DNA of 64,000 nucleotides from Herbaspirillum sp. DW155 (GCF_037076565.1 NZ_AP029028.1:4774001-4838000); one strand, 5' to 3'; shown: positions 45,058-54,447, counted from the first letter of the stretch. The notes: generated by a model not told the origin, from the letters alone. Made by a program: numbers and translations.

Positions 45058-45240
45058 GATCGCGCCTTCGAGGTGGTGTTAAAGCTGACCGGGTTCCTAG
45101 ATTCGGAGCCCTCCGTAAGACCGGCGGTTTCGGTCGTTTCGACTCCACCGCCTGCCGCCGTTTTCCTGAGTTCTTCGCCCGATGATCGAATAGACGGCGC
45201 ATAAGGCTTTTGCCGCAAGGGGGAAGGTTTGTAAAAGCAA
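45058..45240. other. Truncated origin region of element C
   Basis: Matches element A (22606-22786) through the left 17-base hairpin arm (45207-45223), then leaves it inside the inner stem after GTAAAAGC at about 45238. The right arm, the second hairpin, the downstream palindrome and rep are missing. Confidence 0.85.
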
Positions 45241-45411
45241 CAAGAGTTGATTCCCGTTGCAGATAGCACCGGGAAGCAAAAAGGGACTATCGTCGTTAGT
45301 ATCTTGGACGAGCCCTTTTCGGTTCAAAATGAGGAGCACATCAAGGTGGCTACCTCCATTGAAATAAGGCTCGTTGAGCAGGATTTGCTTCCTCGCCGTA
45401 GTGAAATGTGA
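45241..45411 (+). pseudogene. 3' fragment of an unidentified gene at the junction
   Basis: An open frame of 56 codons without a proper start runs from the junction to TGA, with protein-like composition (VADSTGKQKGTIVVSILDEP, then VATSIEIRLVEQDLL). It looks like the C-terminus of a gene cut by the event that truncated the origin. I do not recognise the family. Confidence 0.45.
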
Positions 45412-45471
45412 TTCACTGCAACATACTCACTTGCTTTTGACTTTAAGCAGTATGCGTTTTCAAAAATAAAC

Positions 45472-45525
45472 AAAATGCCCCGATGAAAATTCGGGGCATC
45501 GCGCTTCTTGAAAGTCAGGTGAGGA
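45472..45525. repeat. Left imperfect repeat flanking the phospholipase D cassette
   Basis: A hairpin (ATGCCCCGA/TCGGGGCAT) followed by TTCTTGAAAGTCAGGTGAGG. A similar segment at 48657-48712 has GCCCCGA/TCGGGGC and GAAACGTCAGGTGAAG in the same order. The remaining bases to 45630 hold no gene and probably the promoter of the phospholipase gene. Confidence 0.55.
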
Positions 45526-46522
45526 TTTCAGCGCCAACAAGTAGGCATTCTCAATCGCTCCGATTTGGAACTTGCTGACGCGAGTTGCTACACAAGCATA
45601 TAAATTTCTGCTCTCTCACAGAGGCTTATTATGCGTATCGGCAACAGCTCTCCCCCCCAAACTTCGATAGAGACCTTAGATCTCCCAAGCGAGCAATCAG
45701 ACTCGCCGCCTCGCGTTCAATCGCAAGATTCCACGAAACCCGCTCGCTTGAAAAGTGAAAATGTCGTTTCGATGCTCAAGAAATTCTCCTCGTGCTGGCC
45801 ATCTGAAAAGGCATTGGCAGGAACTTCATCTGGGGGTGTCCTAGAAAGTGGTCAAAGTACATCGGTCACTTCCTTTTCTCTACAGCGTATTAGTGAGCTA
45901 GAGTCTTCCATATTGAGCAAGGCGCTCTTCTACGCTCAAAATGGCACCGTTCCCAAGTCGTTGATGGTTACCGAAAATAAAAAGATCGAGAGTATAGATC
46001 TAACTGGAGACGAGATTTTCGCCAGCCAAGCTAAGCTCGCTAGCTCTGCGAGAGAAGAAGTCCTCATTCAGACGTTTGCTTGGGAGCCAAGTTCGCCGGG
46101 AGCGAAAGCAATACTAGATGGTTTGCTTGAGGCTATCGATGCTCGGCACAGAATATCCGCATCCGAACCGACTGCGCAGAAGAAACTACGTGTCTGTATT
46201 CTTATTAACGAAGGAACTGGATTTGCGGAAAAGTTCATGAAGATGACCTCCGCGAATAAGAAGCGTGGCCCCAGCAAACGTTGGGCGTCTACGCCTGATG
46301 CGATTGTAGGAAACTACAAGTCATCTTTAGACCACAAGTATTCCAAGCTTATAGAAGCCGCTGATTTTCAAGTACGCGTTCATCAACATAGCTCTTCAAA
46401 CTCATTACATGCCAAGAGTGTTGTTGTGGACGGTAGGAAATCTGCCGTGACAGGTGCGAATGTTCAGTCCCGAAATCATGGTGATTGTAGTTGCCCCCGC
46501 AATTCAGGACACTCAGACATCG

Positions 46523-47359
46523 TTAAGTTACTGATGCTGCAGCCCGTCTGAACTCGCGAGGCGAGCGGTATTTCAGGGCCTTGTGCGGATGGCGCTCATT
46601 GTATTGCTCGAAGGCAGAGGCCAGATGCGTGAGCGCCGTAGGCACATCGGGCTTGTCCATGAAGGCGATGTAATCATGCTTCATCGTTTTTACGAACCGC
46701 TCCGCCATGCCGTTACTCTGTGGCGAGCGCACGGGCGTGGTCAAGGGCTCCAATCCCAGCTCGCGAGCGAAGCTGCGTGTGCGATGGTCGATGTAGGCCG
46801 AGCCGTTGTCGCTGAGCCATTCAATCACCTGTGGAGTCTGCGTGCTTCCAAACCTCTGCTCCACGGCGGCCAGCATCACGTCGCGCACGACATCCCCGCT
46901 ATGCCCACCGGTAGTGGCCGCCCAGCTGATGGCTTCACGGTCACAACAATCCAGTGCAAACGTCACTCTCAATGCAGCCCCGTCATCACAACGGAATTCG
47001 AAGCCGTCCGAACACCAGCGCGCATTACTTTGCTTGACCGCTACGCGACCATCGTGGCGTCGATTGTCGCGTCTCACACCAGGTCGGCGCAGCAGCAACG
47101 CGTGCTCTCGCATGACGCGATAGACCCGCTTATGGTTCACGCACGCTTGCCCCAGAGATTCCCGGCTACGTCGCAGCAAAGCCCAGATGCGGCGATAGCC
47201 ATAGCTCGGCAAGCTCGCGACATACAGCTCAATCTCTTCGAGCAAGCCGCTGTCGCCGACTTTGCGAGCACTACGGCCATCTCGCCATTCCGGGCTCCGG
47301 GCTCGTTTTACTGCCACTGCAGAGCGCGCCACACCGAGAACGTCACAGACCACTTTCAT
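46523..47359 (-). CDS. IS3-family transposase OrfB
   Basis: 278 residues from the ATG overlapping the OrfA stop; the frame is open further upstream, as expected when an OrfAB fusion is made by -1 frameshifting. The integrase-type DDE residues are visible in [20 protein letters not shown] and [13 protein letters not shown]. The HTH_21-like region [13 protein letters not shown] is near the N-terminus. Confidence 0.93.
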   Translation of the reverse strand: MKVVCDVLGVARSAVAVKRARSPEWRDGRSARKVGDSGLLEEIELYVASLPSYGYRRIWALLRRSRESLGQACVNHKRVYRVMREHALLLRRPGVRRDNRRHDGRVAVKQSNARWCSDGFEFRCDDGAALRVTFALDCCDREAISWAATTGGHSGDVVRDVMLAAVEQRFGSTQTPQVIEWLSDNGSAYIDHRTRSFARELGLEPLTTPVRSPQSNGMAERFVKTMKHDYIAFMDKPDVPTALTHLASAFEQYNERHPHKALKYRSPREFRRAAASVT

Positions 47360-47757
47360 TGGTCGTCCTCCGGCAGCAAGGGCGAGCGCGCAATCAGGTT
47401 TTTTGACCGGCCCCATTCGACGGCCTCGCGCAGAATCTCGTTCTCCATGGTCTTCTTGCCCAACAGCCGCTGCAGTTCTTTGATTTCCTTGATGGCCGCG
47501 GCCAGCTCCGAGGCCGGGACTACCGTCTCGCCAGCCTTGACGGCGGTCAGACTGCCTTCCTGGTACTGCTTGCGCCAACCAAACACCTGGTTCGCGTTCA
47601 CCCCGTGTCGCCTGGCAACGGCTGATACGGAAGCTCCAGGAGCCAAGGTCTCCTGGACGATGGCTATTTTTTCTTGGGGCGTGCGTCTTCTGCGACGCTC
47701 CGGCTCGGTCAGAATCTCGATGTGCTCCACGGTTTGCCTAGTCGTAAAACTGGTCAT
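47356..47757 (-). CDS. IS3-family transposase OrfA
   Basis: 133 residues with the helix-turn-helix ([29 protein letters not shown]) and a leucine-zipper-like helix ([19 protein letters not shown]) for dimerisation. Its TGA overlaps the OrfB ATG. Confidence 0.92.
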   Translation of the reverse strand: MTSFTTRQTVEHIEILTEPERRRRRTPQEKIAIVQETLAPGASVSAVARRHGVNANQVFGWRKQYQEGSLTAVKAGETVVPASELAAAIKEIKELQRLLGKKTMENEILREAVEWGRSKNLIARSPLLPEDDQ

Positions 47758-48656
47758 AAGACTATCCTCTATTTTAAGAGAGTCTTCGTGTCCTGAGATT
47801 CAAGGGGCTATTCCAGTGATAGCCCTGCTTATGATTTTGGAGTGACCTTTTCTGGACCCGTTTCTATTAGTCTAAGAGAGGATTTCGTTACGAACTGGAA
47901 TGCAAGCGTCAATCCCGATCAAGAAACCTCTGCATTGGAGTCCCTTGCTGCTCCTGTCGATTTTCCTGCGACATCTTCAGACGCTGGCTTCAAGATGGCA
48001 GTTGTTACTAGGCGGCCTAATTGGAATTTGCTAAATGCGGGGAATGACACGCCTCAAAATCAGGCATTTCTTGCCGCAATTAATAACGCTCAGCAGTCCA
48101 TACAGATAATGACTCCAAATTTGAATACACCTTCGGTAATTTCAGCGCTGGCTAAGGCGCTGAAACGAGGCGTTTCGGTTCAAATAGTGATTTCGAAAGG
48201 CTTTAATGATGAGAGGGTTGGAAACATCATTGCCGGTGGCACTAACGATGAGGCCATAGCTAATCTACGTAAGCGTAGTGGCAATCCAGAGAATTTAGAC
48301 GTACGTTACTTCCGCAACCCGAAACTCCCTGACGAAGCTCCTACACCAGAGGGCAACGTGGCCAACATGGGGGCTAATCATGCGAAGTACTTGTGCGTCG
48401 ATGGTGTGATGAACATTATTGGTTCTGCGAATATGGACAAGACTAGCTGGCATTTTTCTGGCGAAACCAATGTTGCAATCTTCGGACAGGAATCGGCGAT
48501 AGCGCTCGACCGCGCTGTTTTTTCACCTGCTTGGTCGATATCCGAAAGGGCTACTGCTGCTGATGTGGCTTGAATTTTGAAAAATATTTTCTTACTCGCG
48601 ACATGTGCATTTTTGTGTTTTAACCGCTCTGCTATATGCCACCAGAGTACTTACCA

Positions 48657-48712
48657 AAAAAGCCCCGAGTAAAATTCGGGGCTTTACGTTTCTGGAAACG
48701 TCAGGTGAAGAC
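48657..48712. repeat. Right imperfect repeat flanking the phospholipase D cassette
   Basis: Counterpart of 45472-45525: AAGCCCCGA/TCGGGGCTT hairpin, then TTCTGGAAACGTCAGGTGAA. The hairpin is followed by TTT and could also terminate transcription. Confidence 0.55.
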
Positions 48713-48777
48713 TAGTGGGCATATCTGTAATTCAGGGTATTTTTACGGCGTTGCCGATAGGAAATAGAGTATCGGAG

Positions 48778-48822
48778 TGAAAATCCTTGTGTCGGTGGTT
48801 CGATTCCGCCCCGGGCCACCAA
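48778..48822 (+). repeat. Right-most att core of the array
   Basis: A 45-base copy of the tRNA-Phe core from TGAAAATCC to CCACCAA. It marks the end of the integrated DNA. Confidence 0.92.
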
Positions 48823-48831
48823 GTTATAGAA

Positions 48832-48858
48832 AACGCCAACCTTCGGGTTGGCGTTTTT
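48832..48858 (+). terminator. Probable original terminator of tRNA-Phe
   Basis: AACGCCAACC and GGTTGGCGTT arms around TTCG followed by a T run lie 9 bases past the last att core. It has the expected spacing for the chromosomal tRNA terminator, now 32 kb from its tRNA. From here to 49046 nothing else is seen. Confidence 0.85.
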
Positions 48859-49046
48859 CGTTTCTGCGCCACATTCCTGGTTCCGGTGCCATGACCCGGT
48901 GAAACCAGCGCACCTCAAGCAGCACATCTGCTGTCATCATTTTCCAAAGCCCGAATCAACGCTGCCATCACGTCAGCTGATAACTGAGCCAGCCGCCAAC
49001 CAGCGTGACGCTTGCGAGCCGATTTGACTCAAGCGACAATCGCGCG

Positions 49047-49892
49047 ATGCGCTCCTCTCTCCTTCACCGACTCCTTCCCGCCGTCCTGGCCAGCCTCACC
49101 CTCCTCACAGGCTGCGCCAGCAACCTGGTAAAACGCGCCGACACCCTGGCCGCCCCCTCCGGCCTGCAACGCGAAGAAGTGCGCGGCGGTCCCTTCGTGC
49201 TGACGGCCTACGTCCACGCCAGGCCCAAGGCCCCGCTGCTGCGCATCTATCTGGAAGGCGACGGCCGTGCCTGGATCACGCGGACCCAGCTCTCGCCCGA
49301 TCCCACACCGCACATGGCCATGGGCCTGCGCCTGGCCGCCAGCGACGGCGGCGACGTGGTGTACCTGGCACGGCCCTGCCAGTTCACACCGATGGAACGC
49401 AATCCGGCCTGCCAGCCAGCGTACTGGAGCGGCCTGCGCTATTCGCCCGAAGTGGTCAGCGCCATGAATGAAGCCATCAACCGCTACATCGCACGGCTGC
49501 AGCCCGCGCGTCTGGAGCTGGTGGGGTATTCGGGGGGAGGCACCATCGCCGTTCTGCTGGCGGCGCAGCGCAAGGATGTGAGCGCTATCCGCACCGTGGC
49601 CGGCAATCTGGATCACGTGGCCGTCAATGACTGGCATCAGGTCTCGCAGATGCCCGGCTCGCTCAATGCCATCGACTTCGCGCCACAGGTGGCACGCATC
49701 CCGCAACTGCATGTGAGCGGTGCCGAGGATGCCGTGATCATCCCTGCCGTCACACGCAGCTTCGTCGCCCGCACGGGCCGCTGTGCCGCCCTGATGATCG
49801 TGCCGGGCATGGCCCATGAGAGCGACTGGGACCGCAGCTGGCCGGCCCTGCTGAAGCTGCCGCTGCCTTGCACGGCCAGCAGCGCCTCATGA
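49047..49892 (+). CDS. Lipoprotein with alpha/beta-hydrolase fold
   Basis: 281 residues. A type II signal peptide ends in LTLLTGC (lipobox, cysteine about residue 23), so it is membrane-anchored. The nucleophile elbow is GYSGGG in RLELVGYSGGGTIAVLL, with a late VPGMAHESDW supplying a likely catalytic histidine and VSGAEDAVIIP an acid. The ATG at 49047 gives a proper signal peptide; a frame from 49005 is open but adds a polar stretch. The substrate is unknown. Confidence 0.82.
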   Translation: MRSSLLHRLLPAVLASLTLLTGCASNLVKRADTLAAPSGLQREEVRGGPFVLTAYVHARPKAPLLRIYLEGDGRAWITRTQLSPDPTPHMAMGLRLAASDGGDVVYLARPCQFTPMERNPACQPAYWSGLRYSPEVVSAMNEAINRYIARLQPARLELVGYSGGGTIAVLLAAQRKDVSAIRTVAGNLDHVAVNDWHQVSQMPGSLNAIDFAPQVARIPQLHVSGAEDAVIIPAVTRSFVARTGRCAALMIVPGMAHESDWDRSWPALLKLPLPCTASSAS

Positions 49893-49927
49893 AAAATGGG
49901 TAGCCGGTACGAACCGGGCTACCCATT
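49891..49927. terminator. Bidirectional terminator between the hydrolase and mqo
   Basis: AAAATGGGTAGCC and GGCTACCCATTTTT arms with A/T flanks on both sides, between convergent genes. Confidence 0.88.
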
Positions 49928-49994
49928 TTTCAGTTTCCTGATTTTTCTAACAGAATTTCATATCCCGGTCGCCTGAAAAACAGGCAACCCGCCA

Positions 49995-51638
49995 TCAGAG
50001 CGCCATATCGGCCGATGCATTGGCCTTGGGCTTGTCCATGCTGCCAGCGCCGTGGCCAGCGGCCTTGGGAGCGATCACCGGGGGCGGCATCAGTTGCAGC
50101 ACTTCGGCGGTATAGGCCCATTCCTTGGCAACCTGGTCCGGATGGTCGTTGAGCTTGATGCCGTAGCTGGGCACGATCTGGCGCACCTTCTGCTGCCATT
50201 CGGGGGTGGCCAGCTTGTCCTTGAAGACCTTCTGCAACACCGTCAGCATGATGGGCGCGGCCGTCGAAGCGCCCGGCGAAGCGCCGAGCAGGCCGGCGAT
50301 GCTGCCATCGGCCGAGGCCACGATCTCGGTGCCCAGTTTCAGGACACCACCCTTGGCCTCGTCGCGCTTGATGATCTGCACGCGCTGGCCGGCTTGCCAC
50401 AGGCGCCAGTCTTCCTTCTTCGCATTGGGGAAATATTCCTTCAGCGCCGCAAAGCGCTGGTCGTCGGACAGCATCAGCTGGCCGGCCAGGTATTCCACCA
50501 GCGGGTATTCATCGATACCGACACGGGCCATCGGCCAGGCGTTGTGGGTGGTGGTGGCCGAGAACAGGTCCCACAGCGAGCCCTGCTTCAGGAACTTGGT
50601 CGAGAAAGTGGCGAAGGGGCCAAACAGGATCACGCGCTTGCCATCGAGCACACGGGTATCCAGATGCGGCACCGACATCGGCGGTGCGCCCACGGAGGCC
50701 TTGCCATAGGCCTTGGCCAGGTGGCGCTGGGCGACGTCCGGGTTGTCGGTGATGAGGAAGGAGCCGCCCACCGGGAAGGCTGCGTAATCACGCGCCTCGG
50801 GGATGCCAGACTTCTGCAGCAGCTTCAGTGCACCGCCACCGGCGCCGATGAAGACGAACCTGGCATCGGTCTCGGTGGTGCTGCCATCCTTGAGGTTCTT
50901 GTAGGTGATGCGCCAGGTGCCATCGGCATTGCGGGTGATCTCGCGCACTTCGCTGGACAGCTTCAGCGCGAAGTTCGGACGACTCTGCAGATAGGCGGCG
51001 AACTGGCGCGTGATCTCGCCGAAGTTGACGTCGGTGCCCAGCGGGCTCCAGGTGGCGGCCAGCTTCTGGTTGGGGTCGCGCCCTTCCATCATCAGCGGTA
51101 CCCACTTCCTAATCTGCTCGTGGTCTTCCGAATACTGCATGCCGGCAAACAGCGGGCTGGCCTGCAGGGCTTCGTAGCGCTTCTTCAGGTAGGCCACGTT
51201 GTCATCGCCCCAGATGAAGCTCATGTGCGGGGTCGAGTTGATGAAGGAGCGCGGGTTCTTCAGCACGCCGTTCTTGACCTGCCAGGACCAGAACTGGCGC
51301 GAGATCTGGAAGGCTTCGTTGATCTCGATGGCCTTGGCGATCTGGATCTTGCCGTCCTTGTCTTCGGGGGTGTAGTTCAGTTCGGCCAGGGCCGAATGGC
51401 CGGTACCGGCGTTATTCCAGCCGTTGGAGCTTTCCTCGGCCACGCCGTCGAGGCGCTCGACCATTTCCATCGTCCAGCCCGGTTCCAGCTCATTGAGCCA
51501 GACCGCCAGGGTGGTGCTCATGATGCCGCCGCCGACCAGCAGCACGTCGACCTTCTTGACGTCAGCCGCCTGCGATGCCGGCGTGGTGACCAGCGCGACT
51601 ACGAGTCCCAGCAAAGCCAGGAGGGATTTTTTCAACAT
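49995..51638 (-). CDS. mqo: Malate:quinone oxidoreductase
   Basis: Peripheral membrane flavoenzyme oxidising malate to oxaloacetate with quinone as acceptor. 547 residues; after a signal-like N-terminus ([19 protein letters not shown]) comes the FAD motif [17 protein letters not shown] and the family stretch [19 protein letters not shown]. The hydrophobic N-terminus is longer than in classical Mqo of about 490-500 residues, and the Ala/Lys-rich tail is also extra. It appears monocistronic. Confidence 0.95.
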   Translation of the reverse strand: MLKKSLLALLGLVVALVTTPASQAADVKKVDVLLVGGGIMSTTLAVWLNELEPGWTMEMVERLDGVAEESSNGWNNAGTGHSALAELNYTPEDKDGKIQIAKAIEINEAFQISRQFWSWQVKNGVLKNPRSFINSTPHMSFIWGDDNVAYLKKRYEALQASPLFAGMQYSEDHEQIRKWVPLMMEGRDPNQKLAATWSPLGTDVNFGEITRQFAAYLQSRPNFALKLSSEVREITRNADGTWRITYKNLKDGSTTETDARFVFIGAGGGALKLLQKSGIPEARDYAAFPVGGSFLITDNPDVAQRHLAKAYGKASVGAPPMSVPHLDTRVLDGKRVILFGPFATFSTKFLKQGSLWDLFSATTTHNAWPMARVGIDEYPLVEYLAGQLMLSDDQRFAALKEYFPNAKKEDWRLWQAGQRVQIIKRDEAKGGVLKLGTEIVASADGSIAGLLGASPGASTAAPIMLTVLQKVFKDKLATPEWQQKVRQIVPSYGIKLNDHPDQVAKEWAYTAEVLQLMPPPVIAPKAAGHGAGSMDKPKANASADMAL

Positions 51639-52137
51639 TGTCTAATCCGTTTGTGATGAGAGAGGGCTGCCTCCCCTGCGCCAGGGCGGGGAGTCGGACA
51701 ACCGGCGCATGGCGCAAGACCCTGCGCCCGCCGTGGAGGGCAGGAATGGATGGATGCGTCATGGGCGTCGCAAGCGCGTGCAACGCCAGCCGGGCATGGC
51801 CGCGCGGGGCCACGGCACACGGGCCAGAGCTTGCCGGGCCGTGCCTGCCGGGTTCAACTGCCTGTCCGATGCCTGTCTCCGGCATTTGGGGAATGCCTGT
51901 ACAAATCGTCTCCGTCAGAGCGGACCGGGATGGGGTCATGTTGAGGGGGCGAAGCGTATCACGGCATGGGAGTGAAGAGGGATTGCGGATATCCCTCATT
52001 AACGCGGGGCCGCAAGCCTGTTCTAGGGCCTCGGGAAATCCCCGATATCGGCCGGACCGTGCCTGCCTGACAATGCAAGAACCAATAACACTCACCATCC
52101 CTCATCGGGATGGGCACAACAGCCATCAGGGGCCCGT
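51639..52137. other. Non-coding stretch between mqo and cheD
   Basis: About 500 bases of high GC with several open frames in both directions, none with a ribosome site or protein-like composition. It presumably holds the divergent promoters of mqo and cheD; no riboswitch or repeat is recognised. Confidence 0.45.
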
Positions 52138-52749
52138 ATGCAGACCGTCATCAACAAGCCGGAAAATTTTGCTTCCTATCTGTACCACGACCGGGCCTTC
52201 AACTGCGATACCGCCAAGATCCTGCCGGGAGAGTACTTCTACACGGGCCAGGACATGATGATCGTCACCGTGCTGGGTTCGTGCGTCTCGGCCTGCCTGC
52301 GTGACCGCGTGACCGGCGTGGGCGGAATGAACCACTTCATGCTGCCCGATGGCGGCGGCGAAGCCGACAGCCCGGTCTCGGCCTCGATGCGCTATGGCAC
52401 CTATGCGATGGAAGTGCTGATCAACGACGTCATCAAGGCCGGTGCCCGGCGCGAGAACCTGGAATGCAAGGTCTTCGGCGGCGGTGCGGTTTTGCGCGGC
52501 ATGAACGCCATGAACGTAGGCGAACGCAATGCCGCCTTCGTCAAGAATTACCTCTCGGCCGAGAAGATCCGCGTGGTGGCCGAAGACCTCAACGACATCT
52601 GGCCGCGCAAGGTGCATTTCTTCCCGCGCACGGGCAAGGTGCTGGTCAAGAAGATCAAGGAGGCCGGCGCCGATCTGGCCAGCCGCGAGCGTGAATATGC
52701 GTCCAGGCTGCAGGCCAAGCCGGTGGGTGGGGAAATCGATTTGTTCTGA
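52138..52749 (+). CDS. cheD: Chemoreceptor glutamine deamidase CheD
   Basis: Converts specific glutamines of methyl-accepting chemotaxis proteins to glutamate. 203 residues with the catalytic cysteine at 49 (VLGSCVSACLRD) and histidine at 66 (GGMNHFMLP), plus FGGGAVL later. It stands alone here; the rest of the chemotaxis operon is not in the window. Confidence 0.94.
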   Translation: MQTVINKPENFASYLYHDRAFNCDTAKILPGEYFYTGQDMMIVTVLGSCVSACLRDRVTGVGGMNHFMLPDGGGEADSPVSASMRYGTYAMEVLINDVIKAGARRENLECKVFGGGAVLRGMNAMNVGERNAAFVKNYLSAEKIRVVAEDLNDIWPRKVHFFPRTGKVLVKKIKEAGADLASREREYASRLQAKPVGGEIDLF

Positions 52750-52864
52750 CCTTTCAGGATGCCTTCAACGCCATTCATCTTCCGCACATGAGTCATTCCA
52801 TCGCATACAGGAGGGCTCGTCAATTCACGATATTGAACGCAATAAAAGAAAGTGATTCGGGTCC

Positions 52865-52886
52865 ATTGTATCCAAATGGATACAAT
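52865..52886. promoter_or_regulatory. Palindromic operator of the HigBA-like module
   Basis: ATTGTATCCA-AA-TGGATACAAT, a 10-base inverted repeat 39 bases before the toxin start, typical of an antitoxin autoregulation site. GCATACAAT nearby could be a further half-site. Confidence 0.7.
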
Positions 52887-52924
52887 CCTGAGCGATATCG
52901 CATACAATGCTTCCATCGCTCCCC

Positions 52925-53041
52925 ATGTACATCATCAAGGAAACAGGCAAGTTCCAGTCGTGGCTGACCCACCTGAAGGATCCGCAGGCGCGGGACATCG
53001 TCGCTGCGAGGGAGTTGTGGCATCAATTGAAGAAATCATGA
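52925..53041 (+). pseudogene. Truncated HigB/RelE-like toxin
   Basis: 38 codons; the start MYIIKETGKFQSWL..LKDPQAR matches the N-terminus of the HigB-like addiction module killer family, normally about 100 residues. After AARELWHQLKKS the frame stops, and the rest of the toxin is missing. A deletion that keeps the antitoxin intact is the likely cause. Confidence 0.75.
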
Positions 53042-53069
53042 CATTGACCGGGATCACAAGGGAATCACC

Positions 53070-53552
53070 ATGGCCAGCCGAAAACTCAGCAACAAGGATC
53101 TGCACATTTCTACCTTTGATCCTGCCAACTATCTCGACAGCAAAGAAAACATGGCCGCCTATCTCCAGACTGCGCTGGAAGAAAACGATCCTGACTTCCT
53201 GATGGCCGCGCTCAATGACGTCATCCGCGCGCAGGGTATCGCGGAGGTGGCCGGCAAGGCAGGCTTGGGCCGTGAAAGCCTCTACAAGACCCTCAAGCCG
53301 GGTGCGGAGCCCAGGCTGGGCACCGTCCTTCGCTTACTCGGTGCACTCGACCTGCGCTTGAGCATTGCCGCACCTCAAGGGGTGCGCAAACCCAAACGAT
53401 CCGGCACCGTAAAGACATCATCCGCCCAGTCTCCTGCAACGAAGAAACCGGCACCACGACGCGCCGCCATCACCAAGATGACACCGGTGAAAAAGTCCGG
53501 CACGACGCGTACCACCAAGAGCGGAAAACAAGGCAACCCGATCTGCGCTTGA
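53070..53552 (+). CDS. HigA-like antitoxin with basic C-terminal tail
   Basis: 160 residues. Residues 20-100 form the helix-turn-helix antidote domain (NMAAYLQTALEENDPDFLM, VAGKAGLGRESLYKTL). From about residue 105 a Lys/Thr/Arg-rich tail follows (RKPKRSGTVKTSSAQS), which is not usual for this family. It lies 28 bases after the toxin remnant. Confidence 0.8.
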   Translation: MASRKLSNKDLHISTFDPANYLDSKENMAAYLQTALEENDPDFLMAALNDVIRAQGIAEVAGKAGLGRESLYKTLKPGAEPRLGTVLRLLGALDLRLSIAAPQGVRKPKRSGTVKTSSAQSPATKKPAPRRAAITKMTPVKKSGTTRTTKSGKQGNPICA

Positions 53553-53571
53553 GTCCTTCCCAATCAAAGAA

Positions 53572-53604
53572 AATGCCGTCCGGCTCAACACCGGACGGCA
53601 TTCT
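53572..53604. terminator. Bidirectional terminator between the antitoxin and otnI
   Basis: A 12-base-pair stem (AATGCCGTCCGG with CCGGACGGCATT); the T-rich flank is stronger on the minus strand. Confidence 0.8.
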
Positions 53605-53643
53605 CACATCTCACGCAGCTCCGGTTCCGGAGCCGTCAAGCCT

Positions 53644-54447
53644 TCACTTCTTCAGCGTGGTCAGGCCTTGCTCAGCCAGTGCCTGCAACCATCCCAATCC
53701 CGCCGAGGTCGCACCGGCCGGGTTGTATTCGCAACCGATCCATCCCTGGTAACCCAGGGTATCGATCAGCTTCAACAGATACGGATAGTTCAGCTCGCCC
53801 ACATCCGGCTCGTGGCGCTCAGGCACACCGGCGATCTGGATGTGGCCGATGCCGGGCATGTCGCGCTTCAACTTCACGGCGACGTCGCCTTCGACGATCT
53901 GGCAGTGGTAGCAATCGAATTGCACCTTCAGATTGGGCGCGCCCACTTCGGCGCAGATGGCTTGCGCATCGTCCTGACGATTGAGGAAGAAGCCGGGAAT
54001 ATTGCGCGTGTTGATCGGCTCGATCACCACGGTCAGACCGGCCGATTCAGCCTGGTGTGCCGCATAGGACAGGTTGTCCAGATACACCGCACGATGACGC
54101 GCGCGATCCTGCTCGGGCTTGATCAGGCCGGCCATCACGTGCAGGGTCTTGTTGCCGATGACGGAGGCGTACTTCAGCGCAGTCTCGATGCTGCGCTTGA
54201 ATTCGTCTTCGCGGCCGGGCAGCGAGGCGATGCCGCGCTCGCCGGCGGCCCAGTCGCCGGGGGGCGCGTTGAACAGCGCCTGGGTCAGGCCGTTGGCCTC
54301 CAGGCGCGACTTGATTTCTTCAGGCTGGTAGTCGTACGGGAACAGGAACTCGACGCCGGAGAAGCCATCCTTGGCGGCGGCGGCGAAGCGGTCCAGGAAA
54401 TCGTGTTCCACGTACATCATGCTCAGGTTGGCAGCGAAACGCAGCAT
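53644..54447 (-). CDS. otnI: 2-oxo-tetronate isomerase / hydroxypyruvate isomerase-like
   Basis: 267-residue TIM-barrel sugar isomerase of the AP endonuclease 2 superfamily; metal-binding residues are in [26 protein letters not shown] and GCEYNPAG. In the tetronate pathway OtnI isomerises the 2-oxo to the 3-oxo acid. It is the last gene of the catabolic cluster; a terminator between it and the transporter suggests partial separation of transcripts. Confidence 0.9.
   Translation of the reverse strand: MLRFAANLSMMYVEHDFLDRFAAAAKDGFSGVEFLFPYDYQPEEIKSRLEANGLTQALFNAPPGDWAAGERGIASLPGREDEFKRSIETALKYASVIGNKTLHVMAGLIKPEQDRARHRAVYLDNLSYAAHQAESAGLTVVIEPINTRNIPGFFLNRQDDAQAICAEVGAPNLKVQFDCYHCQIVEGDVAVKLKRDMPGIGHIQIAGVPERHEPDVGELNYPYLLKLIDTLGYQGWIGCEYNPAGATSAGLGWLQALAEQGLTTLKK

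Larger units (their letters stand above)
46486..47815 (-). mobile_element. IS3-family insertion sequence, 1330 bp
   Basis: Ends TG...CA with imperfect inverted repeats (TGTAGTTGCCCCCGCAATTC against TGGAATAGCCCCTTGAATCT, both followed by AGGACAC), flanked by the 5-bp duplication GTGAT (46481-46485 and 47816-47820). It encodes OrfA and OrfB in the IS2-like arrangement. Both transposase frames are open, so it may be active. Confidence 0.92.
45631..48573 (+). pseudogene. Phospholipase D-like gene interrupted by an IS3-family element
   Basis: Removing 46486-47815 and one GTGAT repeat restores one frame of 535 codons. It has two HKD motifs, H260-x-K262-x4-D267 (LHAKSVVVDG) and H472-x-K474-x4-D479 (NHAKYLCVDG), both followed by the usual G..N region, so the ancestral protein was a catalytically plausible PLD-superfamily enzyme. 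The N-terminal 80 residues are Ser/Pro/Thr-rich without a signal peptide, as in type III effectors; that role is an inference. The 5' fragment ends inside the IS; the 3' fragment could only start at internal codons such as GTG 47842. Confidence 0.88.
38869..48777 (+). mobile_element. Inovirus-derived element C, without rep or integrase
   Basis: About 9.9 kb between att cores. From about 39280 to 45238 it matches element A (16828-22786) with no net length difference (constant offset 22452). It then breaks off inside the origin hairpin and continues with a gene fragment and an IS-split phospholipase D gene. It may be a decayed prophage or a satellite needing Rep and integrase in trans. Confidence 0.88.

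Noticed and set aside
50052..51656. 534-codon plus-strand frame opposite mqo
   Set aside because: Antisense shadow; mqo motifs are on the minus strand.
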